From Pirellulaceae bacterium (GTDB lineage Bacteria; Planctomycetota; Planctomycetia; Pirellulales; Pirellulaceae), in the NCBI GenBank assembly GCA_028280445.1, contig JANQLU010000060.1, positions 62,001-126,000 of the forward strand: a stretch of 64,000 bases of DNA, read 5' to 3'. Every line of letters starts with the position of its first letter. Within the stretch, counting starts at the first letter, position 1. A program made the translations under genes and the position numbers. Below the pieces are notes generated by a model. The model was not told the DNA's origin. It saw only the letters and a program-made list of their open reading frames with translations, and searched no databases. Below are positions 45,916 to 55,112 of the stretch, in pieces.

Positions 45916-46524
45916 ATGGATACAAGCAAAATGAAGGGACGCCCCCGTGAATTCGACATGAACGAAGTGCTGGATGCGATGATGAATGTCTTTTGGGAGA
46001 AGGGGTACGAGGGTACATCGCTTGCTGATATTTTGGATGCTACCGGGCTTCAAAAGGGCAGTCTCTACAAGGCTTTTGAAAACAAACAGGAAATGTTCCA
46101 AAAGGCCCTTGAACGATACATTGCCAATAATCATGCCGACAAAAAGGAAATCATTGAAAAAGCCGACAGTCCTTTGTCAGGAATCGAAGCCATGCTCAAA
46201 AAGGTCGTCGCAGAAGCCTGTAGTAAAGAAAATGACCATCGCGGTTGTTTGGCAGTTCGATCGATGATGGACCGCACGTCTCACGATGAGGGCGTCGTCG
46301 ACATTCTAGATGCGTGTGTTTCGTCGGCAGAAAAAGGACTGACTGAGTTGATTGAGGCTGGACAGGCGATTGGTGAAATTCGAAATGATCTATCCGCAAA
46401 GATGTTGGCCGAAGCACTGTATTGTTTAACATCTGGAATGTTGGCTACATCACGTATTACAAGAACGAAGGCTCGGACCGATCGGTTAGTTGCCTTTGGT
46501 GTGGAAATGCTGTCGGCACGATAG
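45916..46524 (+). CDS. TetR/AcrR-family repressor, NemR-like
   Basis: 202 residues. The DNA-binding domain runs about 10-56 (GRPREFDMNEVLDAMMNVFW, GTSLADILDATGLQKGSLYK). The ligand domain has RGCLAVRSMMDRTSHDE, similar to the GCL-with-reactive-Cys region of NemR, the electrophile sensor. It would repress genes from the palindrome upstream, its own and the divergent SnoaL-like gene, and release it on an electrophile or other ligand (inference). Two starts, at 45916 and 45931, are equally possible. Neither has a strong ribosome-binding site. Confidence 0.85.
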   Translation: MDTSKMKGRPREFDMNEVLDAMMNVFWEKGYEGTSLADILDATGLQKGSLYKAFENKQEMFQKALERYIANNHADKKEIIEKADSPLSGIEAMLKKVVAEACSKENDHRGCLAVRSMMDRTSHDEGVVDILDACVSSAEKGLTELIEAGQAIGEIRNDLSAKMLAEALYCLTSGMLATSRITRTKARTDRLVAFGVEMLSAR

Positions 46525-46552
46525 TTTCTTTGCAGGACAGTTAGACAAACAA

Positions 46553-48001
46553 TCAGAAAAAATTCCACCACGTTAGCATTGTTTTCCAAAACGGATGGTG
46601 AATCATCACTGCCGCCAGCAACAACGCCGTGAACCGGTGTTCCATTCGATTCCACAACGGTGAAATCATTCGAATAATGCTGAACATGACGATGAAAATC
46701 AGAGTCACTTGCAAAAGTCCTTGCCATCCAATCACGCACCCGGTCAACGCGAATGCCAGAGTCAATGTTGAGGCATGCTTGATGAATGGAAGCCGCCCAA
46801 GTCCGACGCCGACGACAGCTCCGGCAACACCACCAATCACTAGCTTCAGTAACTGATCGATGATCGGAGGAATTTCAAACGCAAGGGGAGTCTGTGCCAA
46901 GGTTGGAACTGGTTGCATCAACGTGAATACCGAAGCAGGAATTAGCATTAAAAAAAACACCAACAAGATGTGCCGTATTCTGATAACCTGGCGATCCCAT
47001 TCGAACAAAGCGAGTGTCAGCAAAACGCACATAAACAGTGAGTGATAAACATATATCCCGATTGCTGGCCATTTAGGATACAGAATCATCCAGAGCATGC
47101 CTGTGTGAAGATAGGTTTCAAAGAATGGTACATTCGGACAACCGGCCACCAGTTGGTACAGAAAAAGTGATCCGAATATCGCAGCGCCAATCAATTCCAC
47201 CAACAGATAACGTATGGGAATATGTTGCTGACAATTGCGACATTTTCCGGAGAGATTGATGTAGCTGTAAATTGGCAGGTTATCGATCCGCCTGATCTTG
47301 GCGCCGCATTGCGGACACTTCGAGTCACGAAGACCGACTGGTTCGCCTCTTGGAATGGCGTAAGCAAGTACGTTCAGAAAGCTTCCCGTGCAAGCTCCCA
47401 GATAAGTGAATACTCCAAATACTCCGAACTTCGCCGCGCGAAAGCTGATTTCGTTGAACCAGTTCCAATCAGGATCGAGAACAACTCGATCCGATTCGGT
47501 CTCCGTTGCCGCTTCCAGAAAATACATCACAACGGGAACGCCCAAGATATAGATCCCAGCAGCCGCTGCCAACAATCCCCAAAAAAGGGATCTCGTTAAA
47601 TTAAAACGTTTGCCACTGGACCAACGACTGATTTCAAAGACACCTGCAAGGCCAAGGCAGACCAGCAGAAGGTAAGCCGGCAATCCGGGACGAGAGTTTT
47701 CAATATCGACGACATAGTTGGAATTGATGATCACCGATGCGACATTGATGGTCAGAATAATCAATATGCCGATCCTGACAATCGGAATACCCCTGGTGAC
47801 AAATATCATGGCCAGTAAAGCTGCCGTGACGACCAGAAATATGTATGCATAACGATGGCTGAATGTTTCAATCGCGAAAAAAATCAACAATGGAACGATC
47901 ACCAACAATAAAAACATTCTTCCATATTCGCCGAGTATGGATTGGGAATAGGGGCTTTTGTTTTCCGTCAATAGCTGGTTTGTATTTTCGGGATCGTTCA
48001 T
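46553..48001 (-). CDS. Prepilin-peptidase-like membrane protein with one missing catalytic Asp
   Basis: 482 residues with many hydrophobic segments. The methylase domain is clear: GACTGSFLNVLAYAIPRGE and the four-cysteine zinc module (CPQC, then CRNC 24 residues later). After it comes an A24-like helical domain. A first candidate catalytic Asp is in LFEWDRQVIR. The second, normally in a GxGD motif, reads VVGVGLGRL with no Asp. So peptidase activity is doubtful, while the zinc and methyltransferase part seems intact. The N-terminal 150 residues add extra membrane helices. Tad pilus genes are about 20 kb away. Confidence 0.75.
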   Translation of the reverse strand: MNDPENTNQLLTENKSPYSQSILGEYGRMFLLLVIVPLLIFFAIETFSHRYAYIFLVVTAALLAMIFVTRGIPIVRIGILIILTINVASVIINSNYVVDIENSRPGLPAYLLLVCLGLAGVFEISRWSSGKRFNLTRSLFWGLLAAAAGIYILGVPVVMYFLEAATETESDRVVLDPDWNWFNEISFRAAKFGVFGVFTYLGACTGSFLNVLAYAIPRGEPVGLRDSKCPQCGAKIRRIDNLPIYSYINLSGKCRNCQQHIPIRYLLVELIGAAIFGSLFLYQLVAGCPNVPFFETYLHTGMLWMILYPKWPAIGIYVYHSLFMCVLLTLALFEWDRQVIRIRHILLVFFLMLIPASVFTLMQPVPTLAQTPLAFEIPPIIDQLLKLVIGGVAGAVVGVGLGRLPFIKHASTLTLAFALTGCVIGWQGLLQVTLIFIVMFSIIRMISPLWNRMEHRFTALLLAAVMIHHPFWKTMLTWWNFF

Positions 48002-48061
48002 GTCACATCAGCAACGATAAAAATTCGAGGATTGAAGTAATTTTGAAAATATCTCACAGAT

Positions 48062-48709
48062 TTACGAAGTACATCCTTCCGCTATCGAGTTACAACAATT
48101 GCATTTACATTCATTACAGCAGCTGCATTTGCATCCAAAGCGACGGTTAAATAGATGGGCACAAAACAGGAGCAGTCCCCCAAGCGGCGTCAATAATGTT
48201 CCCAGACGGTCGAGTAAATCCGATTGCAGTGTTGTTCGGGGTGACAAAGCCAGAGCTGTGTGGTGAATTTCTGGATCACCAGAGTTGCAAATCTTGCATC
48301 GTTCACAAACAGGATTTTGCCTGACATTGGTTTTTGAATCTCCAGCTGGGTTGTCACTGACGCATGTAGGCATGCAATCCCCTGCTACTCCAAATGCTGT
48401 GCAAGTGATGAACACTAAACCAACAGCGCCAACAATCGTTGGCAGCCAACTGCCATGTTTTTTGAATCCTGGTACAAAAGAAATGATCGCGATCAAGAAG
48501 CAAGCCGAAGCGATCCATTTGTAAATCGACTCATCGGCCAGAAAGTTCAGTCCCAGCGTAGACAAGTATGCGACAACGAACGGCATTGCGGCACATTGGA
48601 TGGCGCACCCGATTGGGACCAGCTCAAACACCCAATCTCTCGATGAAGATGAATTGTTTTCGATTGAAACCGTCGGTGTTAACGACGTTTGAAATTTCAG
48701 ATTACCCAT
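48062..48709 (-). CDS. MerC-domain membrane protein 1
   Basis: 215 residues. Four hydrophobic helices lie at about 28-50, 58-77, 84-105 and 165-185. The MerC motif GCAIQCAAMPF in helix 1 keeps the cysteine pair, and a second cysteine cluster after helix 3 (CMPTC) is extended by a Cys-rich loop (CERCKIC) and a tail with CKCSCCNECKCNCC. MerC proteins carry Hg in known systems; in this phylum the name covers probable transition-metal transporters. It is a paralogue of the gene at 51360, sharing FLADES and GLVFIT segments. No ribosome-binding site stands out. Confidence 0.85.
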   Translation of the reverse strand: MGNLKFQTSLTPTVSIENNSSSSRDWVFELVPIGCAIQCAAMPFVVAYLSTLGLNFLADESIYKWIASACFLIAIISFVPGFKKHGSWLPTIVGAVGLVFITCTAFGVAGDCMPTCVSDNPAGDSKTNVRQNPVCERCKICNSGDPEIHHTALALSPRTTLQSDLLDRLGTLLTPLGGLLLFCAHLFNRRFGCKCSCCNECKCNCCNSIAEGCTS

Positions 48710-48935
48710 TCTTGCGTTTCTTCAGAGCTTTCATCGTTTACGATTAGTGAGACGTAACTCTTGATCAAGTGACTGGAAAATTTTCGGACTTTCCCTGTGA
48801 TTCAGCAGCGACGCGCGCATTGAGGCAGCGCAGGCGCTGACTCGAAAATCAAGACAAGAAAAGCTTGGGCGTGAATTTCTCAAGACCCAATCGAATCCTG
48901 ATCAATCAGTCAAGAACACGAGCTAAAGACTAAAT
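48710..48935. other. Intergenic region with a CTTGATCAAG palindrome
   Basis: A 10-base palindrome CTTGATCAAG (48760-48769) lies about 50 bases upstream of the MerC 1 start. It may be an operator for that gene. I see no gene or repeat. Confidence 0.3.
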
Positions 48936-49301
48936 CTAGAAACAATGTGGCGGTTCACGCGCACTGGGTCGAATAGACGTTTTGGTCCCGCCAGGCATCA
49001 ATGCTTCGTCAGATGCCCGGATTAGATCAATCGCATTTAGTGCAATTTCTGGATGAATTATTTCATGATACTGATCAAAAAACCTGCAGAAAGCACATTC
49101 GCCATCGCAAAACAGATGGTCCCCAGCAGCTGAGAAAGATTCGAAGTTGTCACCAGAACCCGAGCAGGAATTGCAACAACAAGAACAGTTGGCGTAATCA
49201 GAGTGCAATCCGAATATTGGGAGTCTATGGACCGACGACCCTAGATTCACCAGAGGAATCAGGATTGCAAGTATTCCAAGGGAGAAATAACGATTGCGCA
49301 T
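48936..49301 (-). CDS. Small secreted Cys-rich protein
   Basis: 121 residues from the ATG at 49301; the frame extends 23 codons further. The N-terminal hydrophobic stretch (5-22) looks like a signal peptide or anchor. The middle has ANCSCCCNSCSG and GDHLFCDGECAFCRFF, so pairs and triplets of cysteines with one His, similar to DUF2946-like periplasmic metal proteins. It sits between MerC 1 and the divergent DUF3299-like gene and belongs to a probable metal-handling group (inference). The ribosome-binding site is weak. Confidence 0.6.
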   Translation of the reverse strand: MRNRYFSLGILAILIPLVNLGSSVHRLPIFGLHSDYANCSCCCNSCSGSGDNFESFSAAGDHLFCDGECAFCRFFDQYHEIIHPEIALNAIDLIRASDEALMPGGTKTSIRPSAREPPHCF

Positions 49302-49516
49302 CAAGCCAACTATGTGGTACTTTCTGCGGCCCGACAAGATCTGTTGGAGTGTATTTGAATCTCTCCCCAAGTCAATGGATAGTACCCTTTTTTTCCAAAG
49401 TAAGGATCACGGAGTCCCAATTATTAAGAATCCGAAAAACCTGCGAACCTAGATTCAAATAGCGGCGTAAGAAATGATGCTGAACCCGTCGCGAATCAGA
49501 CAACATTCCAAGTGTT

Positions 49517-49539
49517 CGCAACAATTTCATCCTGTTGCG
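49517..49539. promoter_or_regulatory. Dyad upstream of the DUF3299-like gene
   Basis: CGCAACA, spacer of nine, TGTTGCG: perfect seven-base arms in the divergent region 49302-49624, about 85 bases before the start at 49625. It is a candidate regulator site. Confidence 0.35.
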
Positions 49540-49624
49540 TTCCATCTGTTTTGTTGTATTGGTCGGTGATTAACGGTGGTTTCCTGCGACAAATTCAGAT
49601 GTCCAAAATCACCAAAACGGAATC

Positions 49625-50380
49625 ATGGCCAGACTTACTGAAACAGACTATCGAGCAGCCCAGGAACAATATTCCGAGGCAAGACAAAACAATCACATTG
49701 AGACGGCATGTTCGGATGAGTTGCAGAATCTGTATCGCTCCATCTGCAAAACGGCGATTGTCGCTATAACACTTGCCATTTTTGCCAGCCTGATTTTACC
49801 GATAATATTTTTGATTCCTGAATTGGGACTTTTGGCCGCGGCCGTTGCATTTTTGGGTGTGGTTTTCGGTTTGATTGCCACGTTCAAAATTCGGAAATAT
49901 CCGGAAGAATTGATCGGTAAAAAAGCTGCGAGCATCGGACTTTTTGGCTCGATTGCAGTAATGGCGATTGGAATAGGCTACTACGGCTATATCTATGCAA
50001 CTGAAGTTCCCGAGGGTTGTGAACGCATTAATTTCACCATGTTAAAACCGGACAAACATAAAGACGAAGTCTATCCAGAAGAAATGGAAAAATACGATGG
50101 CAAACGGGTGTTCTTGAAGGGTTTCGTCCGACCAAGCGATCGAAAACTTGGGCTTAAGAAATTTATTCTGGTCGGCGATTTCGGCTCCTGCTGTTTTGGT
50201 GGAACTCCGAAATTGACTGATATGGTAGCCATCGAACTCAAGGATGGACTGAAAGCGAATTACTCATTTCGCGTTCGACGAATTGCCGGAATTTTTCGTC
50301 TTCATAAATCTGGTAAAACTGTCAACGAAGACGGAGTTCCGAATGTGATCTACAGTATTGAGGCCGACTACATCAAATAG
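49625..50380 (+). CDS. Membrane protein with DUF3299-like C-terminal domain
   Basis: 251 residues. Three helices lie at about 43-65, 68-90 and 105-127. The outside domain (about 145-250) has DGKRVFLKGFVRP, KFILVGDFGSCCFGGTPK and VAIELKDGL, the pattern of DUF3299/DUF1980-type domains with a cysteine pair CC. Such proteins often accompany zinc uptake genes. The N-terminus is cytosolic and charged. It is divergent from the Cys-rich gene and convergent with the Fur-family gene, across a family C repeat. Confidence 0.6.
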   Translation: MARLTETDYRAAQEQYSEARQNNHIETACSDELQNLYRSICKTAIVAITLAIFASLILPIIFLIPELGLLAAAVAFLGVVFGLIATFKIRKYPEELIGKKAASIGLFGSIAVMAIGIGYYGYIYATEVPEGCERINFTMLKPDKHKDEVYPEEMEKYDGKRVFLKGFVRPSDRKLGLKKFILVGDFGSCCFGGTPKLTDMVAIELKDGLKANYSFRVRRIAGIFRLHKSGKTVNEDGVPNVIYSIEADYIK

Positions 50381-50399
50381 CATTCGCAACAATGCCTCC

Positions 50400-50519
50400 G
50401 TGAGCGGCAAGGCGCTAGCCGCCGGTGGACCCTCAAATACCGGCGGCTAGCGCCTTGCCGCTCACATCAAATTCACAGCTTTCCGATTTAATCAATGCTG
50501 CCTAGCGCCTTGCCACTCA
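50400..50519. repeat. Family C repeat with conserved tail, third full copy
   Basis: Arms GGCAAGGCGCTAGCCGCCGG and the inverse, loop GGACCCTCAAAT, then tail TCAAATTCACAGCTTTCCG and GCTGCCTAGCGCCTTGCC. It separates the DUF3299-like and Fur-family genes, which converge on it. Confidence 0.9.
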
Positions 50520-50525
50520 CAGATG

Positions 50526-50960
50526 TCAGGAACAATCATTGCAATGACCGCGAAGGAGGATTTCGGTAACCTCTCCAAATTCTTTGCTAAGTCGCAAACT
50601 GCCAGCCGTTAGTTTGACATTGCCCATGCACGACACAACTCCACAGTCAACACATACGAAATGAGGGTGTGCTGAACCGTCGTGATCATCTTCCGAAATC
50701 AGCTCGAACCTCCAAACGTGATCACCCAATTCAGTGCGTCGCAGCAAGCCAGCTCCAACCATATCGTTCAGGTTCCGAAATACAGTTGCTTTGTCGACTC
50801 CCGAGCCTTGTAACTCATTGACAACCTCTGCATGAGTCAACGGCGAAGACGCTTCGATCAGCAATTTCAGTGTTGCGATTCTGGCTGGAGTAGCCCGCAA
50901 ACCGACATCGCGAATTGCCAACTTTATGGTATCCAGATTATTTGCCTTACGATCATTCAT
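50526..50960 (-). CDS. Fur-family metal-responsive repressor
   Basis: 144 residues. The winged helix (about 15-85) shows GLRATPARIATLKLL and DKATVFRNLNDMVGAGLL. The dimer and metal domain has HPHFVCVDCGVV (CxxC zinc) and a C-terminal HCNDC, giving the structural zinc site. Fur, Zur, PerR and Mur cannot be told apart from this alone; the company of MerC and Cys-rich metal proteins favours a zinc or other metal sensor. A cluster of TTGCAATCA half sites lies upstream of the divergent MerC 2 gene. Confidence 0.9.
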   Translation of the reverse strand: MNDRKANNLDTIKLAIRDVGLRATPARIATLKLLIEASSPLTHAEVVNELQGSGVDKATVFRNLNDMVGAGLLRRTELGDHVWRFELISEDDHDGSAHPHFVCVDCGVVSCMGNVKLTAGSLRLSKEFGEVTEILLRGHCNDCS

Positions 50961-51144
50961 TCAATGCGGTCTTTGATAGTGACTACCCGTGAGATTAATT
51001 TTACTCGTAGATGCCAATTTACCACTACTGGCCGTATTCGTCATGTGCAAACCGTTTAATGCACAGGTTGAAACCAGAAAACTAATTCGCTTGTTTCGGC
51101 CAGAAATCCCGCAAAATCAAACATCCAATCACATCTCGATTGTT

Positions 51145-51177
51145 TTGCAATCACCTAACACTTGCAATCAAATTGCA
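51145..51177. promoter_or_regulatory. Candidate Fur-family operator cluster before MerC 2
   Basis: TTGCAATCA occurs twice, 17 bases apart (51145-51153 and 51162-51170), and the second is the left half of the dyad TGCAAT-CAA-ATTGCA (51163-51177). It lies in the roughly 400-base region between the divergent fur and merC 2 genes. The A/T-rich dyad with TTGCAA halves fits Fur-type boxes. Confidence 0.5.
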
Positions 51178-51359
51178 TTTACGTATATTGTGCACTAAAG
51201 TTTGGCATGCATAAAGGCATAAAATTTGTTCTTTCATGCCACACGAAATCCAAATTGAAAAATCACTCCAGTTACCTTTTGCGCAAATCGCAGGTGACAG
51301 TGGCGCTCTCGGGTAATACCAGTGTGAATATTCCACGCAAGTTTGCAGGAGAATAACGT

Positions 51360-51998
51360 ATGACTTCGGTCGAAATATCAGCAGATTCCCAATCCGAATT
51401 GAAAACAGCCAGCAATTCGACGTGGCGTGATTGGATGGGCATCGTCGCATCCGTTGGATGTGCGATTCACTGTGCGGCAATGCCCTTTGTAATCGCTTAT
51501 CTTCCTGCTTGGGGACTTAGCTTTCTTGCTGACGAATCATTTCACAAATGGATGGCACTGATTTGTTTCCTGATTGCCACCGCCGCTTTTGTTCCAGGAA
51601 TCCGAAAACACGGAAACTGGTTGCCCATTTCAATTGGTGCATTTGGGTTGGTCTTTATCACCTTTGCAGCGTTTGGATTGGCAGGCGAATGCTGTCCCGC
51701 GTGCGAGGAAAAAAAATCGTCACCGCAGAGCGAATCGGTTGTTGCCACGTCAGGATGTGAAAACTGTGAACACTGCGAAGAGTGCCAGCAAACAGAATCA
51801 GCGCATTCGAGTGAAGATGCATCTTTAGTCGGTGTAGCTTCTGACGTCGAAACCGAAAAAAATTGGCTCTCACGGCTCGCGCCCTGGATTACTCCTTTTG
51901 GTGGTTTGCTGCTGGTCTCTGCACATCTTTTGAATCGGCGAATGGGTTATTTGTGCAGCTGTTGCGTCTCAAAATCGAGTTTGGAAAACGCGGAGTAG
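51360..51998 (+). CDS. MerC-domain membrane protein 2
   Basis: 212 residues with AGGAG at good spacing. Four helices lie at about 28-50, 58-76, 84-105 and 174-193. GCAIHCAAMPF keeps the MerC cysteine pair, and a cytosolic Cys cluster follows (CCPAC, CENCEHCEEC). It is clearly a paralogue of the protein encoded at 48062-48709: GCAI-CAAMPF, FLADES, KHG-WLP and GLVFIT are shared, but the tails differ. The gene is divergent from fur and probably regulated by it. Substrate: probably a thiophilic or transition metal. Confidence 0.87.
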   Translation: MTSVEISADSQSELKTASNSTWRDWMGIVASVGCAIHCAAMPFVIAYLPAWGLSFLADESFHKWMALICFLIATAAFVPGIRKHGNWLPISIGAFGLVFITFAAFGLAGECCPACEEKKSSPQSESVVATSGCENCEHCEECQQTESAHSSEDASLVGVASDVETEKNWLSRLAPWITPFGGLLLVSAHLLNRRMGYLCSCCVSKSSLENAE

Positions 51999-52047
51999 TT
52001 TTTTTCCATCTTCGGGAATGATTGAGAGGGACGGTGTGACTTGGATA

Positions 52048-52905
52048 TTAATTGTTCGTTGGTTCTTTCGCGTTCTCAAACATTAAATCAATTGCTTCAG
52101 TATTTTCGCTGGTGTGGGTGAAATCACCCCCGATGTAGTGAAATACTTTTCGGTGCATCGCGTTATAGTCTGCCTTCGTCCCTAAAACATAAATATCTGA
52201 CCCAACGTATCGCAGTACGACCGCTTCATCAGAGACGCCTTCCTTTTTTGAAGGGATCTTCGATCCATCTTCAAAGCGAAAATCGATATCGATCAGGCCG
52301 CCCACGTGGTTAACGAGCGGAATCACCTGCACCTCGACATATCCATTTTTGTTGGGGCGATATACAAAATGACGTTTGCCATCCTCAATTGCATCCAAGT
52401 TTTCATCAAATAGCGTTTCCTTGATTAACAACGGACCTTGGTAGCCATTAGGAACAGATATTTCGTAGGTCGGAGTTGGATTGCGATAAAGTCGAATAAC
52501 GGCATCATAACTAGCGTTTTCGTTCGGCGGAATTAACTCCAATGGAATTCTTTGGTGTCGTGAAAACAATGATCCAACACTTCGCTTGTTGAAACCATCC
52601 GCAGCAACTGTCCAACTTGGACCATTGAAATTTGCAATCGGGATTGTGCACTCGCCACTACTGTCTGTCATGCACGTTTGATCGTTTGGCTTGTTGATCG
52701 ATAGTGGTCGAGGACCAATCAGCAAGCTCCCCCGATAATAGGATATTTTTACTTGTGCATTCTCAATCGGCTGGTTGGTTTCAGCATCGACGACGAGAAT
52801 ATCAACCGGCTTTTTCGAGTATTTCGATACGGTTACACAACCACTATGCGTCAACAGCGACAAAGCAACGCAAAGATACATCAGCAATTCAGACCGTTTG
52901 AACAT
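52048..52905 (-). CDS. Lipoprotein with carboxypeptidase-regulatory-like domain
   Basis: 285 residues. A signal peptide ends in the lipobox LTHSGC (about 18-23), so it is lipidated. The segment VDILVVDAETNQPIENAQVKI followed by GECTIPIANF matches the Ig-like carboxypeptidase regulatory fold. The rest is beta-rich, with repeats like GYVEVQVIPLVNHVGG. I do not recognise a named family. It is exported, and faces away from MerC 2, convergent with it, 50 bases apart. Confidence 0.65.
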   Translation of the reverse strand: MFKRSELLMYLCVALSLLTHSGCVTVSKYSKKPVDILVVDAETNQPIENAQVKISYYRGSLLIGPRPLSINKPNDQTCMTDSSGECTIPIANFNGPSWTVAADGFNKRSVGSLFSRHQRIPLELIPPNENASYDAVIRLYRNPTPTYEISVPNGYQGPLLIKETLFDENLDAIEDGKRHFVYRPNKNGYVEVQVIPLVNHVGGLIDIDFRFEDGSKIPSKKEGVSDEAVVLRYVGSDIYVLGTKADYNAMHRKVFHYIGGDFTHTSENTEAIDLMFENAKEPTNN

Positions 52906-53414
52906 TGTGGTTCATTACAGACGTCAGTAAATTTCGTCAATCTCATCTGCCGTATTTGCAGCAATCCCTTCACCAATTTGCACCTACACAATGTGATAGC
53001 TTTTTCACTGACTTGTTATCAAAACATCGAGACAGCCATTAAGCTGTTGGGCGGTTACCTACCATCCGATTTATTCGGACAAGCTGGCAGCAACCGACCC
53101 TAACCGTATTTGACAGGATGGACATGATTGACAGGATCAGTTTGGGACATCCGGTTGATCCTGTTCATCCTGTCAATGTTTCGGCAAGATTGCCAGGAGA
53201 GTTAGCGTCTTGCTGCTCACAAATACCTTGCCCAGGTCTGCCAGCTCGTCTCAATACGGCTCGATGAGTTGGACTTCTTACAAAACACAAAATGAGCCAA
53301 AACGAATCTTGGAAAGTTTTTTGGAATTTTGATGCTTTTTTTCAGAAACACAACGAGATCCGCCACTTGAAATACAATATCTCCCAGGCCAAACAACCTC
53401 TGGAGAATTGTGAA
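52906..53414. other. Gene-free region with family G and an E remnant
   Basis: About 500 bases. Family G lies at 53111-53175 (TTGACAGGATGGACATG and an inverse TCCTGTTCATCCTGTCAA). A decayed fragment of E or C follows (TAGCGTCTTGCTGCTCAC at about 53203 and CGTCTCAATACGGCTCG at 53247). No gene is seen. Confidence 0.6.
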
Positions 53415-55112
53415 ATGAAACTGCTAACACCTGATCGAATACCGACCATTATTTTTACGTTGCTGTGTTGTATTGTCGTTCCATTTTTTAATTCGCCCGC
53501 ACACGCGCAGAACAAAGAGTTGTCTGCCAAGCAATGGCAAGAAGATTTGCGGTTCCTTCAGAAAACAGTCCATCGCGATTATCCGTTTTTGTTCAAAAAA
53601 GTATCTGCCGACCAATTCAACAAGGCCGTTGAAAAACTGTATCAAGAAATGCCACAGCTGAAGCAACACGAAGCGGCCGCAGGCTTGTCCCGGATCGTGT
53701 CGATGTTCGGATATGGACATACACGACTGGGGCTGGAACGGTCGCCGCTCCAATTCCATTATTTGCCGATCAAGCTCTACCAGTTCAAAGACGGCGTCTA
53801 TGTTCAAGCAGCCCACAAAAAATATGCGTCAGCACTGGGTGCCAAGGTCATTGATATCGAAGGAGTCGCTATCGAGGATGCCATACAAAAAATTCGTCCC
53901 GTCGTGCCCGTCGAAAATGATCAATACATGAAAGAATTCGGATTCATCTACATGCGCGTTCCAGAAATTCTACACGCCCAACGCATTACCAAAACGCTAA
54001 AAAAGTCGATCACATTCAAACTGGAGCGTGATGGTAAAACTTTTTCACAAAAATTCGAAGCTCAAAAGCGAGGTCACACTCCAACGCGGTTCGGGGTTAT
54101 TCAACCCAACGATCAATGGTTGGATTCGCGAAAACAGGGAACGACTCCGTTGTATCTGAAAAACCTGAACAAAATCTATTATTTTGAATATTTGCCAGAA
54201 CACAAAACACTGTACGTTCGACATAGCCAAATTCGTGACGATGCTGCAGAGGCAATCCCCCAATTCTATCAACGCGTTTTTCAATTTATCGAAAACAACG
54301 ATGTCGAAAAACTGGTTTTGGATGTTCGTTTGAATTCGGGAGGCAACAACTACAAAAACAAACCGATTGTTACCGGTTTGATCTCTTGCAAAAAAATAAA
54401 TCAGACTGGGAAATTGTTTGTGATCATTGGTCGTCGCACGTTTTCAGCCTGCCAAAACCTGGTCAATGAAATTGACACCTACACCAACGCGATATTTGTA
54501 GGCGAGCCTACGTCGGAGAACATCAATTTTTACGGTGACAATCGACCCGTGATGTTGCCCAACAGCAGAATCCCCGCGTACCTTTCGTTTGCCTGGTGGC
54601 AAGACAAACCGCAATGGGAAAACGCTCCTTGGCTCGCACCCGATCTAGCCGTCGAGTCGAGTTTCGAAGACTATCAAACCAACCGAGATCCAGCGCTGCG
54701 GGAGATTCTCAATTTTTCGAAAGACAGCTTTGTGGCTAATCCGATGGCCACACTCAGAAAATTATTCGAAGCTGGCGATATGGACAAATTGGAAACGCGT
54801 GCTCGCCAATTAATTACCGACAAACGCTATCGATATCTCGATTTGGAATCCAAAATCAATCAAGCCGGCTACGATTTGATGAGGTCGGGCTCCGTTCCCC
54901 AAGCGAAACAGGTCTTTGGTCTCAATACAAAATTGTTTCCGAAATCCGCCAACACCTGGGACAGCTTGGCGGAATCATATTTGAAAGCCGGCGAAAAAGA
55001 AAAAGCAATCGAGTATTACCAAAAAGTAATCCGCATGGACCCCAAAGGCAAAACGGGAGCCAACGCAAGGCAAATGTTGCAAAAAATTCGTTCCGGTGGA
55101 AAAGCGCCTTGA
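53415..55112 (+). CDS. Exported S41-family peptidase with C-terminal TPR
   Basis: 565 residues from the ATG at 53415, which has GGAG nine bases upstream; a frame starting at 53292 adds an unlikely N-terminus. The signal peptide is cleaved after AHAQ. The S41 peptidase core shows VLDVRLNSGGNN and GRRTFSACQNLVNEI, with the Ser nucleophile in TFSA. No PDZ domain is recognisable. TPR-like helices follow at the C-terminus (SGSVPQAKQVFGLN, KEKAIEYYQKVIRMDPKG). It should cleave or signal in the periplasm. It is followed by the NTF2-like gene on the same strand. Confidence 0.85.
   Translation: MKLLTPDRIPTIIFTLLCCIVVPFFNSPAHAQNKELSAKQWQEDLRFLQKTVHRDYPFLFKKVSADQFNKAVEKLYQEMPQLKQHEAAAGLSRIVSMFGYGHTRLGLERSPLQFHYLPIKLYQFKDGVYVQAAHKKYASALGAKVIDIEGVAIEDAIQKIRPVVPVENDQYMKEFGFIYMRVPEILHAQRITKTLKKSITFKLERDGKTFSQKFEAQKRGHTPTRFGVIQPNDQWLDSRKQGTTPLYLKNLNKIYYFEYLPEHKTLYVRHSQIRDDAAEAIPQFYQRVFQFIENNDVEKLVLDVRLNSGGNNYKNKPIVTGLISCKKINQTGKLFVIIGRRTFSACQNLVNEIDTYTNAIFVGEPTSENINFYGDNRPVMLPNSRIPAYLSFAWWQDKPQWENAPWLAPDLAVESSFEDYQTNRDPALREILNFSKDSFVANPMATLRKLFEAGDMDKLETRARQLITDKRYRYLDLESKINQAGYDLMRSGSVPQAKQVFGLNTKLFPKSANTWDSLAESYLKAGEKEKAIEYYQKVIRMDPKGKTGANARQMLQKIRSGGKAP

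Noticed and set aside
48062..51998. A classical mercury-resistance operon
   Set aside because: Only MerC-type proteins are present; MerR, MerT, MerP and MerA are missing and a Fur-family gene is present instead.
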